A stretch of DNA of 64,000 bases from Treponema_I sp045599005 (GTDB taxonomy: Bacteria; Spirochaetota; Spirochaetia; Treponematales; Treponemataceae). The position numbers and the translations under genes were made by a program. Positions 8,340 through 17,721 of this stretch are shown here, piece after piece; positions within the stretch are counted from its first letter, which is position 1, and each line of letters starts with the position of its first letter. The stretch is taken from assembly GCA_045599005.1 (NCBI GenBank), contig JAZRVF010000015.1, positions 124,001-188,000 on the forward strand, in the 5' to 3' direction. The notes under the pieces are model-generated. The model saw only the letters and a program-made list of their open reading frames with translations. It ran no database searches and was not told where the DNA came from.

Positions 8340-11309
8340 TCAGAAACGGGCACCGGAATCTGCCGGTCCGTCGTCCTTAAGTTCCAGCAGGCCTTTCATG
8401 TTGATGGAACCGTCAGCATTGCGGCCGGGTGTGATTTTTCCTGTATCAGAAGAAACAAAGACTGATTTATTCAGTTTCTCACCGGCAGTATTCTCCGCAG
8501 CCGCACCTTTCCAGAAATAGGAATCCCTGTCAAGGACAGGCACCTCACTTATCTGGTCGCTGTCTGCCCCGTCAACAGAAAGTATGCCTTTTACAGAAAA
8601 GTGTCTTTCTCCGCTGCCTTTTCCGTACAGAGCAATGTTCCTGAGTCCGTTGCCGAAAGACGTACAGTTCTCAAGAACAACATCCGGGTTTGAGTTGCTC
8701 GTGATACCGGTTGTGCCGTTGTCAAAGGAGATGCAGTTTCTGATCACATGTGCAATTCCGATTCCGTCACCACCCAGTTTGAATCCGTTTCCGTCACCGT
8801 TTCCGCTTCCGTCAGGAAGAGAACCGTTTCTGAAAGCAATACAGTCTTCCACAAGCACCACACCGATTTTTCCGGACTCCGCCTTGCTGAACATGTCCCA
8901 GCCGTCATCAATGTTGCTGTATGCCATGCAGCCCCGGAACACATTGTTGTTTCCGCAGGTAAGTTTTGCCGCGAAACCGTCCGCATTGTTTTCCGCAGGG
9001 TCACAGTTGGCATAGGAAGTGCAGTTAAGAATAAGGTTGTCGTGAGGCCATTTCTCAAAAGTCTCGTTGCTTGTTCCGCTGATCTGGATTCCGGTGTCAC
9101 CGCAGTGATGGGCCACAACCTGATCAAGGATATTGTAGTCACCGGCCACTTGCACACCCTTTATGTTTCCGTCAGTGTTACAGACCTCAATATTCTTTAC
9201 GTTCCAATAATCACCCCAGAGCTGGAATCCGCCGCCAGCATTGGCAAAGTTCAGGACAGCAAGCTCTCCGTCAGCAGATCTGAGGGTTTTGCGTTCAGAA
9301 GCAGTTCCGCTGTTTCCACGCTCTATGATCAGAGCCTTTGACATACGGTAAGTTCCGCCTTCAAGCACAACCGACTGTCCGGGTTTTGCATACATCAGCG
9401 CATAAGCCAGCTCAAGAGGAGACGCCTTTGTACCTTTTCCGAAAGGAGAACCGGCGGGAGAAACGTAGAGTTCAGGCAGATCATACCAGTTGCAGGCAAT
9501 GCTCAAAGTGAGCGTGATGTCTTTAACGCCCTGAACGTACTGCTTTGTCTCGCTGTTGTACCATGCCATAGCCTGCTTTTCTCCCGGCACATAGTTTTCA
9601 TCCGGTCTGAAAGTCACAGTATAATCATTGATACCCTTCCGCAGAGTCAGAGTGCGTTCAAAATCAATTCCTGCGGAGACAGACTGATTTTCAATCACAA
9701 ATTTTCTGGTACGGCTGTCTTTGACCGAGATTTTCCCGTCACAGTTGGCATTGAAGACAAAAGGATATGAAGTGTTGTACCAGGCAGAGGGAGAATCAAT
9801 GTTCTGCTGCATGGTCACAAGTTCAGCAGGCTCCTCTTCAGCAGGAGGATCTGTGCGGGGATCTGTGACAGTGAAAGACACATCGCTTACAGTTGCATTG
9901 CATCCACGGGCAACGGCAAATCCCACATAAATATGATCTCTGTCCAGCTGAAGCAGTTTGTCAACGCCGTAAAGAATGTACTCAGTCACCTCGTCCTCAC
10001 CTACTGAAAGCTTGTTGTAGACTGCGTGGTAACCTGTGTTGGATTTTCTGAGTGTAATCCGGTAAACGTCACCGGCTCTTGTAAGGTCGGACTGGTCATA
10101 ACTGTAGGCGTGGGCCACAGTTTTTGCACCTTCGGCAATCGCCTGGTCTCCCGCTGCAAGAAGTTCAGGAGTAAAACCTGTTACAAAGCGGGCACCGAGT
10201 GTGTCTTTACCTGTTTTCTTTGTTCCGCCAATTGTCTCCTCAAACTTTGTGGAAATGATAGCGGCAGAGTTTGTGTAATGATTCACGCTGGAAACACCAT
10301 GCTCACCCAGGCTGTCCATTGCCAGAAGACCGAATCCTTCCTGACCGTCAGCAGGATTGTTGATGTAATCCACTGTAAATGTGGCAGAAAGCTCAAAGTT
10401 TTCGGAAGCAGCATCAACAACTGTATAATAGAAAGAAACACCGTCATGCAGGGCAGTGAATTTTCCGCCTTTGTCAATTATGTCTCCGGTTTTTTCATTG
10501 ACAGTGCATGAATTCAGTTTAAAGACCATTGCATCGGCATCAATCATCTGCATTGTGTTCCGCTGCTCATGGGTGGACTGGCCGAACCATGTGAAAGTCC
10601 ATTCCCGGTCTCTGTCTTTTGAGGCAGTTTTTCCGTAATCTGCGCAGAATGTGCTTTCCTGTCCCCGGTCCGCACTTACGGACACAGTGTATTTTCTGCC
10701 GGCAATAAGTCCATCTACAGAAACAGCAGGTTCTTCACCGGCCGGGACTTTTCCAGTGTACACAACATTTCCATCCAGACTGCAGACAACAGTGTAGGAT
10801 TCAGCCTCATGCACAGGATTCCATGTAATGCCAAAACTTCCCTTTCCCTGATTCTTTACTGTTATTTCAGGTGCCTTCAAGGGATAATCATAATGACAGG
10901 CCACAGTTTCAGAGATCAGATCAGTTTTTTCGGAATTGCGGCTTGCAATTACACGGAACTGATAATCACCGCTGCCTGAAGGATTGAAATTTGCAGTTTT
11001 TGTATCTTTCTTTGATTTTCCCACATTTTTCGTGGCAATGACATTGCCGGAAGAATCCATCATTTCCACAACGGCCTTGTCAGCACCCGTATTTCCTGTG
11101 ACAAGTTCAAAAGTCACAACAAGAACGGTTCCGTCATCCGCTTTGGGTTCAATGGATGTGATAAAGGGAGCAGTAACCTGGTTCCATGGTGTGGAAGCTG
11201 CGGCAAAGGCAGCACAACAGAAAACAAGCGAAAAAAAAGCGAAGCATACCGAAATCCGGGCCAGCCTGGAGATACGGTATGCCCCGCTTTTAAACAGGGC
11301 ATTTTTCAT
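8340..11309 (-). CDS. secreted pectate lyase, polysaccharide lyase family 9, with N-terminal FN3 domains
   Basis: The 989-residue enzyme cleaves polygalacturonate by beta-elimination outside the cell. A signal peptide ends near AAFAAAS. Fibronectin III-like modules cover about residues 48-225, then a beta-sandwich laminin/concanavalin-like region (about 235-490) and a further beta module. The parallel beta-helix starts near YVSPAGS (about 615). Family 9 residues are visible: calcium-binding Asp in NADGF (about 777) and in DDGWD (about 801, 802, 805), and the probable catalytic Lys in GNGFKLGG (about 844). The spacing closely matches Dickeya Pel9A (D209, D233, D234, D237, K273). The gene begins 11 bases after the stop of the small secreted gene upstream and is probably co-transcribed with it. 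Confidence 0.9.
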   Translation of the reverse strand: MKNALFKSGAYRISRLARISVCFAFFSLVFCCAAFAAASTPWNQVTAPFITSIEPKADDGTVLVVTFELVTGNTGADKAVVEMMDSSGNVIATKNVGKSKKDTKTANFNPSGSGDYQFRVIASRNSEKTDLISETVACHYDYPLKAPEITVKNQGKGSFGITWNPVHEAESYTVVCSLDGNVVYTGKVPAGEEPAVSVDGLIAGRKYTVSVSADRGQESTFCADYGKTASKDRDREWTFTWFGQSTHEQRNTMQMIDADAMVFKLNSCTVNEKTGDIIDKGGKFTALHDGVSFYYTVVDAASENFELSATFTVDYINNPADGQEGFGLLAMDSLGEHGVSSVNHYTNSAAIISTKFEETIGGTKKTGKDTLGARFVTGFTPELLAAGDQAIAEGAKTVAHAYSYDQSDLTRAGDVYRITLRKSNTGYHAVYNKLSVGEDEVTEYILYGVDKLLQLDRDHIYVGFAVARGCNATVSDVSFTVTDPRTDPPAEEEPAELVTMQQNIDSPSAWYNTSYPFVFNANCDGKISVKDSRTRKFVIENQSVSAGIDFERTLTLRKGINDYTVTFRPDENYVPGEKQAMAWYNSETKQYVQGVKDITLTLSIACNWYDLPELYVSPAGSPFGKGTKASPLELAYALMYAKPGQSVVLEGGTYRMSKALIIERGNSGTASERKTLRSADGELAVLNFANAGGGFQLWGDYWNVKNIEVCNTDGNIKGVQVAGDYNILDQVVAHHCGDTGIQISGTSNETFEKWPHDNLILNCTSYANCDPAENNADGFAAKLTCGNNNVFRGCMAYSNIDDGWDMFSKAESGKIGVVLVEDCIAFRNGSLPDGSGNGDGNGFKLGGDGIGIAHVIRNCISFDNGTTGITSNSNPDVVLENCTSFGNGLRNIALYGKGSGERHFSVKGILSVDGADSDQISEVPVLDRDSYFWKGAAAENTAGEKLNKSVFVSSDTGKITPGRNADGSINMKGLLELKDDGPADSGARF

Positions 11310-11320
11310 AATCAGATCCT

Positions 11321-11839
11321 TCAGTATTCGATTGACATTGCGTAGATGTTGATTCCGCTACCTTTTGAATAGATAGCATATTCACCGGCTTCGGCAATAA
11401 TCAGCACTTCCACACCGGCTTCAACACCATCGTCAGGAATTGCGGTGATCTCAGCAAGAACATCACCTGTCTCAGCATCAGCAAGGGCCAGGACACGTGC
11501 GTCTGTTTTGCTTGAACTGTTTGAGTAGACAGTCAGCAGACATGTATCTTCAACAAGAAAGTGGATTGAACGGTATGCCAGTTTTCCGCTTCCGTTAAGT
11601 TTAACACGTGCATTGAAAACTTCGCCGTCTTCAGAAATGCGCTCTTCTGACATTTCTTCGATTGTCACACCTTTATCTTCAGTTGCGAAAACACAGAAAA
11701 TTCCGTCTTCATCAAGAAGTCCGATTTCTTTTACAGCACCGGGTTCAAGATCGTTTGCGCTGAAATAATAGAATTCCTGTGCATAAACAGCACCCATAAA
11801 CATTGCGAAAGCCAAAAGAACGGCAGCAAATTTTTTCAT
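11321..11839 (-). CDS. small secreted protein, possible carbohydrate-associated beta domain
   Basis: I chose ATG 11839 because it has GGAGG 8 bases upstream and gives a clean signal peptide (MKKFAAVLLAFAMFMGAVYA) in a 172-residue product. Longer frames upstream would place basic residues before the signal. The mature protein is acidic and beta-rich, with VYSNSSSKTDARVLAL and AGEYAIYSKGSGINIYAM. This resembles the small pre-peptidase or lyase-associated beta modules in which a serine-rich strand precedes ALxDxxTG. It is the first gene of a two-gene unit with the pectate lyase, so a role in pectin binding or enzyme display is plausible but unproven. Confidence 0.7.
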   Translation of the reverse strand: MKKFAAVLLAFAMFMGAVYAQEFYYFSANDLEPGAVKEIGLLDEDGIFCVFATEDKGVTIEEMSEERISEDGEVFNARVKLNGSGKLAYRSIHFLVEDTCLLTVYSNSSSKTDARVLALADAETGDVLAEITAIPDDGVEAGVEVLIIAEAGEYAIYSKGSGINIYAMSIEY

Positions 11840-12050
11840 TGATGATTCCTCCATCGGTGCAATGATCCGCACCTTCCGTTTTAATGATACCCGCAACAGG
11901 TGTAAAAAAACTGACTATTTTTTGACTTATTGCGATACGAGGAGCAGATCAGGCGAAAATCACGGTGCAACAAGTTGCAAGCAATTTTCTCATATTCCCC
12001 CAAAAAAAGCACATAAACCACAAAACCCGGAATTTGTTTTCATTAATATT

Positions 12051-14453
12051 ATGGCTGATATTAGGGTTGAAAATAAGCGCAAAAAAAAGCACAATAAAAT
12101 CAGTATGGATCTGTTTGAAAGCGCTGTTAAAAAATCAGAAGAAGGACCACTTGCCTCCCGAATGAGGCCCCGCAATCTTGACGAATACATAGGTCAGGAC
12201 CACATTGTCGGTAAAGGACGGCTTCTGCGTCGCGCAATTGCGGCAGACCAGCTTACCTCCGTGATTTTTTACGGCCCGCCGGGAACAGGAAAGACCACTC
12301 TTGCACGGGTGATCGCAAACCACACAAAAAGCAACTTCATCACACTGAATGCGGTTCTTACCGGTGTCCAGAACATCCGTGACGCAATCAGCAAAGCCGA
12401 TGAGCAGCGGAAACTCTACAACAGGCGCACAATTCTTTTTGTTGATGAGGTCCACAGGTGGAACAAAAGCCAGCAGGATGCCCTTCTGCCCTGGGTGGAA
12501 AACGGCACAATCATTCTTGTGGGCGCAACCACTGAGAATCCTTTTTTTGAAGTGAACAAGGCTCTTGTAAGCCGTAGCCGTGTCTTCCAGCTTAAGCCGC
12601 TCACTGCCGACGATCTTCACAAAGCGGTGATGAATGCGATTTCTGACAGGGAACGGGGTTACGGACGCTGGCAGGTCCAGTTTGAAGAAGGAGCCCTTGA
12701 GCACCTGATTGATACAGCAAACGGTGATGCCCGCAGCCTTCTGAATGCGCTGGAGCTTGCAGTTGAGACAACACCCGAGAAATGGTCACCGGACACAAAC
12801 CCGCCTGAGCCGCCTGAAGGCAGTCTGATTTACATAAGCAGAGAAACAGCGGAAGAATCAATCCAGAAAAAAGTTGTCCTTTATGACAGGGACGGAGACT
12901 ATCACTACGATATAATAAGCGCTTTCATCAAGAGCCTCAGAGGACGTGACCCGGACGCGGCACTTTACTGGATGGCCCGCATGATGAGCGCAGGAGAGGA
13001 TCCACACTTTATTTTCCGACGGATGCTGATTTCTGCCTGCGAGGACACCGGTCTTGCGGACCCCAACGCTCTCACTGTTGTGGAAAGCTGTGCCGCCGCC
13101 TTTGACCGGATCGGGCTTCCTGAAGGCCAGTACATGCTGACACAGGCGGCCCTTTATCTTGCAACGGCGCCAAAGTCCAACAGTTCCATGGCTTATTTTG
13201 ACGCACTGAGCGCGGTGCGGAAAGAAGATGCGGAAGTGCCCAATCACCTGAGGGACTCAAACCGGGACAGCGAAGGTTTCGGACATGGAGCCGGATATCT
13301 TTATCCCCATGCCTACAGGGACCACTGGGTTCCGCAGCAATATCTGCCTGACGGACTTGAGGGCCGTGTATTTTACAATCCCTGTGACCAGGGCTACGAG
13401 AAATCCATCAGAAACGAAGTGCTTTCACGCCGGGAACTGCAGATCTCTGCCCTTCTGGAAGATTCGCTCACAAAAGGTGCGGACTGGGAAGGCGGAATGG
13501 TGAACTCTCTCGGCGGCTGGTGGGGACCGGAACATCTGCGCCACGGAGATGCAAAAACCGGTGAGAACCTGACTTTCAGTCCCGGCGATTCAATGCTGGA
13601 GCATTTTCAGAAGCGTACTGACGAAGGACGGAGCGAATTCCTGCTTTTTGTCCGCAACACGCTCATTGACGCAGCAAATCCCCTCCGTCACAGCCGCAAT
13701 CTGGTTTATGGCGCCGACGACGGGCTTTTTGTCTGGGAACTTCTGCGCCGTTCTCCGGAAGGCTTTACCTGCGGACTGTGTTTCTCAGACCGTGGGCGCG
13801 AGATACTGGAGCATTACGGAAGCACCCTTGACGAGATTGACAGGCCTGTCTTTGTCTCAGACCTGGACACAGTGGGTGACGTGCAGTTTGACAACGTTTT
13901 TGCCCGGGATCCGTTCTCAGACACGGATTCAGTGGGCAGCTTCTGCGGACACTGGAAGAAAATGACCGGAACCAGCGAATGCTTTTCTGACAGGACGGGG
14001 CTTTTCATTGCCCAGAAACTTCCAGCCGGTGGACAGAGACTCAGCAGCGCGGTAAGGGCTGCGGCGGAAAAGAGATGCATCGCTTTCTCGGCTTCGGAAA
14101 AAAACACACTCAGCGCTTTTGCCGCTGCGGAAGACGCTTTCTACTCACAGAAGGATCATCCCCTTTTCGGCTGGAATGCAGAGACTGTTGCCGCCGCCTT
14201 TGAGAAACAGGGGTTCGCCTGTTCCATCCAGACAAAGGAATCTGCAAGCCGCCGGGTGATCTCATCCCAGGAGGCGGCACGCTGGTTCGATGTTGAGCAC
14301 TCAGCCTACGCCGCTTTCATGGCGGAAAAACTCAGTCCGGAACAGATGGAGACCGTAAAACGCATTTTCACATCGGAAGTTGAGTCCCGCACTGTCTTTG
14401 ACTGGAAAGTCACAACACTCTTCATTAAAGCGGGCCTGGCCGGAAACAGCTGA
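12051..14453 (+). CDS. rarA: RarA/MgsA-type AAA+ ATPase fused to a large C-terminal domain
   Basis: RarA (MgsA) acts at stalled replication forks with single-strand binding protein. The AAA+ part has Walker A GPPGTGKTT, Walker B ILFVDEVHRWNK (usual DEIHRFNK), sensor 1 GATTENPFFEVN and the helical MgsA C-terminal domain with DYHYDIISAFIKSLRGRDPDAALYW. E. coli RarA would end about there, near residue 430-450, but this protein continues for about 350 more residues with a methyltransferase-like domain (YGADDGLFVWELLRRSPEG). Such RarA fusions of unknown C-terminal function are known in spirochaetes and cyanobacteria. The start is uncertain. ATG 12051 gives 800 residues; ATG 12105 (MDLFESAVKK) matches the canonical RarA N-terminus better. 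Neither has a clear Shine-Dalgarno site. Confidence 0.85.
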   Translation: MADIRVENKRKKKHNKISMDLFESAVKKSEEGPLASRMRPRNLDEYIGQDHIVGKGRLLRRAIAADQLTSVIFYGPPGTGKTTLARVIANHTKSNFITLNAVLTGVQNIRDAISKADEQRKLYNRRTILFVDEVHRWNKSQQDALLPWVENGTIILVGATTENPFFEVNKALVSRSRVFQLKPLTADDLHKAVMNAISDRERGYGRWQVQFEEGALEHLIDTANGDARSLLNALELAVETTPEKWSPDTNPPEPPEGSLIYISRETAEESIQKKVVLYDRDGDYHYDIISAFIKSLRGRDPDAALYWMARMMSAGEDPHFIFRRMLISACEDTGLADPNALTVVESCAAAFDRIGLPEGQYMLTQAALYLATAPKSNSSMAYFDALSAVRKEDAEVPNHLRDSNRDSEGFGHGAGYLYPHAYRDHWVPQQYLPDGLEGRVFYNPCDQGYEKSIRNEVLSRRELQISALLEDSLTKGADWEGGMVNSLGGWWGPEHLRHGDAKTGENLTFSPGDSMLEHFQKRTDEGRSEFLLFVRNTLIDAANPLRHSRNLVYGADDGLFVWELLRRSPEGFTCGLCFSDRGREILEHYGSTLDEIDRPVFVSDLDTVGDVQFDNVFARDPFSDTDSVGSFCGHWKKMTGTSECFSDRTGLFIAQKLPAGGQRLSSAVRAAAEKRCIAFSASEKNTLSAFAAAEDAFYSQKDHPLFGWNAETVAAAFEKQGFACSIQTKESASRRVISSQEAARWFDVEHSAYAAFMAEKLSPEQMETVKRIFTSEVESRTVFDWKVTTLFIKAGLAGNS

Positions 14454-14484
14454 TCTGTGCTGATTGCAGGAACCGCCCGCAGAC

Positions 14485-14514
14485 TTGTAATGCAATGCCC
14501 AAAAATGCTACAAT
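14485..14514 (+). promoter_or_regulatory. probable adk promoter
   Basis: -35-like TTGTAA (14485-14490), an 18-base spacer and an extended -10 TGC-TACAAT (14506-14514). The start of adk lies about 90 bases further on. A small hairpin, GGGTTT/AAACCC (14566-14579), sits in the leader. Confidence 0.5.
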
Positions 14515-14605
14515 GGATGCCGGGTCATGACACATTTCACAGATGTCCTGGCTCTGCCTTTTTTAGGGTTTCACTAAACCCTGGATCAAACATTAGGAGT
14601 TTTTC

Positions 14606-15238
14606 ATGAAGTTCATTTTCTTGGGCCCGCCCGGAGCCGGTAAAGGTACACTTGCCGCAAAAGTTGCTGCATCATACAGCATTCCCCACATCTCAACAGG
14701 TGAGATTTTCCGCGGAGCAATCAAAGCAAAAACACCGCTGGGTCTTAAAGTTCAGGCAATCATCGATTCCGGAGCACTGGTAAGCGATGACATCACAATC
14801 GAACTGGTAAAAGACCGCCTTTCACAGGCAGATGCCCAGAACGGCTTCATCTTGGACGGCTTTCCCCGCACAATTCCCCAGGCAGAAGCACTGGCAAAAA
14901 TCCTTGACATTGATGCAGTTGTAAACTTTGACATTGCTGACAATGAAGTTGTGGAACGCCTTTCAGGCCGCCGCGTCTGCAAAAGCTGCGGACAGAACTA
15001 CCACGTTGCATTCATGCCGCCCAAAACAGAAGGAATCTGTGACAAATGTGGCGCTGAACTGTACACACGCGACGATGACAAAATCGATGCGATCACACAC
15101 CGTCTTGAAGTTTACCGCGACCAGACAGCTCCCCTTATCGACTACTACCGCGAACGCCAGAAACTGACTGACATTGATGCACGTCCTGCAACAGATGTGA
15201 TCATGGCATCTTTCGAGAAAGCATTCCCTAAAAACTGA
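14606..15238 (+). CDS. adk: adenylate kinase
   Basis: This enzyme interconverts ATP plus AMP and two ADP in the cytoplasm. The 210-residue product begins at ATG 14606 behind AGGAG. It has the P-loop GPPGAGKGT at residues 7-15, the AMP-binding STGEIFR segment, LDGFPRT and the LID region. The LID carries four zinc-type cysteines (CKSCG and CDKCG), as in the long zinc-bearing adenylate kinases of many Gram-positives and spirochaetes. The length fits the family. It is followed by its own terminator at 15273, so it is probably a single-gene unit. Confidence 0.97.
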   Translation: MKFIFLGPPGAGKGTLAAKVAASYSIPHISTGEIFRGAIKAKTPLGLKVQAIIDSGALVSDDITIELVKDRLSQADAQNGFILDGFPRTIPQAEALAKILDIDAVVNFDIADNEVVERLSGRRVCKSCGQNYHVAFMPPKTEGICDKCGAELYTRDDDKIDAITHRLEVYRDQTAPLIDYYRERQKLTDIDARPATDVIMASFEKAFPKN

Positions 15239-15272
15239 GCCTTCGGACAGAAATCTGTCTAAAAAGATTCAG

Positions 15273-15306
15273 AAGCCTTCGGATCATATTCCGAGGGCTT
15301 TTTTTT
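15273..15306 (+). terminator. adk terminator
   Basis: An 11-bp stem (15273-15283 with 15290-15300, one wobble pair) with a 6-base loop is followed by a run of eight T (15299-15306). Confidence 0.9.
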
Positions 15307-15440
15307 CGCTTTTCCAACAGGCAGAAAAACAGTGCAGCCTTTCAGAATCAGATTCAGCCCGGAAAAAAATCCTCAAAATCCTCAAAATGATTGATTATTT
15401 TTGTGCGTAAGGATAAATTGATTTACATAATTTTTTTAAC

Positions 15441-15462
15441 GTTTAACTTCTGTTTAACTTCT
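15441..15462 (+). promoter_or_regulatory. tandem 11-bp direct repeat, possible operator
   Basis: GTTTAACTTCT occurs twice head to tail (15441-15451 and 15452-15462), with another TTTAAC just before (15435-15440) and ATTAAACT after. The 11-bp period places TTTAAC on one face of the helix, as in PhoP/PhoB-type boxes. It is about 165 bases upstream of the secreted protein gene at 15627. The rest of 15307-15626 is AT-rich with one small hairpin (GTTCGC/GCGAAC, 15553-15568) and no gene. Confidence 0.4.
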
Positions 15463-15626
15463 ATTAAACTCAGGAACTTTTGAAGAAAGCACCCCTCTTT
15501 TGCGCGCTGCTTTTTTCTTTTAAAAATTGCGTTGCAGTTTTTTTATTGTTTTGTTCGCTCCCGCGAACGTCTGATAAGTCAGTCCCAGATCTGATGGTCT
15601 TCGCTTGATTTTTCATAGGAGAAGAG

Positions 15627-16247
15627 ATGAAAACTCTTGGAAAAGTATGTGCAGCTGTTCTTGCACTCATGCTCGTTGCATCAGCATCAGTTTTTGCTGA
15701 TGGTTCAGATTATTTTGAAGAATATGTTCTCTGGAACACATTCGACTGCTATGAACTCCCCGAATCATTTGGTGACGGAGAAGTTTCTGACGACACAGTA
15801 TTCTACATTCCTGTTGCTCTTTACGATGCACTGGAAGCAATCGCAATCGATGTTGCAGACGCAGGAAACTCAGGAAATTTCTACACAGAAGAAGAATCAG
15901 AAGCACTGAATGATCTGCTTTATTTGCAGGTATGGAACAACGAAGCTTATGACATGCTCTGTGACGAAGATTCAGCAGAAGAGGTCAATCTTTTCTGGAA
16001 TACTGTTGTAACAGGCTACTACCAGAACAATGAACTTGCAGAGGCAATTTATGACTGTCTCCCCAACTTTGTATACGACTATGCAAACGAAATCTACGTT
16101 CTCACAAATTTACTGGCAGAGATGGATAATTTCTACAATGGCAACAGCCTGTTTGATTCAGAAGAAGAAATTGCAGAATACTATGTATATGATGTTATGG
16201 ATGCACTCGATTTCTTCAATACTTACTTCCCTGAAGCAGATTTCTGA
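15627..16247 (+). CDS. acidic secreted protein of unknown function
   Basis: The 206-residue product starts at ATG 15627 with AGGAGAAGAG upstream. It has a clear signal peptide (MKTLGKVCAAVLALMLVASA, cleavage near VFADGS). The mature chain is strongly acidic (many Glu and Asp), rich in Tyr, Phe and Asn, and predicted mostly helical (for example VNLFWNTVVTGYYQNNELAEAIYD, seen around residues 115-140). There is no lipobox, so it is likely periplasmic or released. I do not recognise a family. It has its own long AT-rich upstream region with a tandem repeat and its own terminator, so it is probably separately regulated. Confidence 0.7.
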   Translation: MKTLGKVCAAVLALMLVASASVFADGSDYFEEYVLWNTFDCYELPESFGDGEVSDDTVFYIPVALYDALEAIAIDVADAGNSGNFYTEEESEALNDLLYLQVWNNEAYDMLCDEDSAEEVNLFWNTVVTGYYQNNELAEAIYDCLPNFVYDYANEIYVLTNLLAEMDNFYNGNSLFDSEEEIAEYYVYDVMDALDFFNTYFPEADF

Positions 16248-16277
16248 TTGACAGAAAACACTGATCAACAGACAGAG

Positions 16278-16326
16278 AAACCGCAGACCAGTTCGGGATG
16301 AATTCCGGACCGGTCTGCGGTTTTTT
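16278..16326 (+). terminator. terminator after the acidic secreted protein gene
   Basis: A long stem AAACCGCAGACC/GGTCTGCGGTTT (16278-16289 with 16312-16323), extended by an inner stem around TTCGG/CCGGA, is followed by a T-rich stretch. Confidence 0.9.
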
Positions 16327-16428
16327 ATTTTACTAATGTTTTTTTTTCAGATTCCGTTAATCAAAAATGAGAAACGGGGTTCTGTCAGAATAGTGGATCC
16401 CTTTTCAATCTAAAATACAGAGGACAAA

Positions 16429-17493
16429 ATGCTTTATCTTTTTGCATCATGGCTCATGAATTATTTTGGCCCGGCCAGACTGCTTCAGTCTTATACGATT
16501 CTTATCGGTCTGGCACTTTACGTAGGCTTTTTCATCACTTTTTCTGTTCTGCCGAAATTCTACAGCAAACTCCCTCATGACAGGGGACGCGAATTCACTG
16601 CAACCGCGGAAGCCGCAAAAGGCAAACCTACAGGAAGCGGTGTTGTTTTTGTCTCGATTTTCGTACTTATCGCTTTTCTGTTCGTGCCAATGAACTGGCA
16701 GCAGATTGCGGTTCTTGTGCTCACATGGTTCATGATGCTCACCGGCTACCTGGATGACAGAAGTGTCACAAGCTGGGGAGAATACCGCAAGGCAATCCTT
16801 GATCTGATCATTTCTGTAGCCGCAGCATTTGTGCTTTATTACGGAAATATTGATTCAGAGGGCAAGATCTGGTTCTGGCTGCCCTTCCTCACAAACAAAA
16901 TCGCAATCGCACCGTGGCTTTATATCTCAGTCTCCACAATTCTGATCTGGGTTTCCATCAACACAACAAACTGCACGGACGGAGTGGACGGACTTTCAAG
17001 CACACTGGTGCTTCTCGCGCTCATCACAATGGGTGTCATTTTCTATTTTATCCTGGGACACAAAGAAATCTCCGCCTATCTTCTGGTTCCCCATCTTTAC
17101 GACGGCGCTGACTGGGCAGTCATGATTTTCGCACTGGCAGGCGTTCTTATGGGCTACCTCTGGCACAACGCCTTCCCGAGTAAAGTCCTCATGGGAGACG
17201 CCGGAAGCCGCGCACTGGGATTCTTTCTGGGAGTCTGCGTCCTGAAATGCGGAAACCCCTTCATGTTCCTTGCAACTTCATCAATCATCTTTGTGAACGG
17301 CGGTCTGGGACTCCTTAAAGTTGCCCTTCTCCGCTTCTTCAAGATCAAAATCTTCTCAGAAGTCCGTTTCCCCCTTCATGACCATTTCCGTCAGAAACGC
17401 GGCTGGTCCGCAACCCAGGTTCTGATCAAATTCCTCATCATCCAGATTCTGATCACTGTAGGTCTTCTGGGCATCTTCTTCAAAATCCGCTGA
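16429..17493 (+). CDS. mraY: phospho-N-acetylmuramoyl-pentapeptide-transferase
   Basis: MraY transfers phospho-MurNAc-pentapeptide to undecaprenyl phosphate, making lipid I at the inner membrane. The 354-residue product has about ten membrane segments. Its family signatures are GKPTGSG, TGYLDDR with the paired aspartates, NCTDGVDGL, MGDAGSRALG and PLHDHFRQKRGW, which carries the HHH-type loop in the form LHDHF. Length is normal (about 360). Start ATG 16429 follows AGAGGACAAA. It stands alone here rather than in a mur cluster. The DNA after it (17494-17750) has no gene but contains a structured element and a terminator. Confidence 0.95.
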   Translation: MLYLFASWLMNYFGPARLLQSYTILIGLALYVGFFITFSVLPKFYSKLPHDRGREFTATAEAAKGKPTGSGVVFVSIFVLIAFLFVPMNWQQIAVLVLTWFMMLTGYLDDRSVTSWGEYRKAILDLIISVAAAFVLYYGNIDSEGKIWFWLPFLTNKIAIAPWLYISVSTILIWVSINTTNCTDGVDGLSSTLVLLALITMGVIFYFILGHKEISAYLLVPHLYDGADWAVMIFALAGVLMGYLWHNAFPSKVLMGDAGSRALGFFLGVCVLKCGNPFMFLATSSIIFVNGGLGLLKVALLRFFKIKIFSEVRFPLHDHFRQKRGWSATQVLIKFLIIQILITVGLLGIFFKIR

Positions 17494-17531
17494 CCCGCTG
17501 AGCCGCAAGCTCATCAGCATTCCGCAAATCC

Positions 17532-17590
17532 CAGGCGGCAGACAAAGGCTCGGAAGCCAAAACCGAGACCCGAAAGCCCAAAGCCGCCTG
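17532..17590 (+). other. nested inverted repeats downstream of mraY
   Basis: CAGGCGGC (17532-17539) pairs perfectly with GCCGCCTG (17583-17590). Inside, CTCGG (17549-17553) pairs with CCGAG (17563-17567). There is no U tract after it, so it is not an ordinary terminator. It may be an RNA structure or a decayed repeat; 17591-17715 shows nothing I can name. Confidence 0.35.
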
Positions 17591-17721
17591 TGGAAACTGC
17601 ACCCGCACCCGAAGAATGCGCGTTACCGTGCATGACCTGCGGGGACGGTGGGGTTTGTTGAAAGCGGGAAATCACTGGCAATGGTCAAAACCAAAAACTT
17701 TGCAGCTTAAGGAAGCAACAA

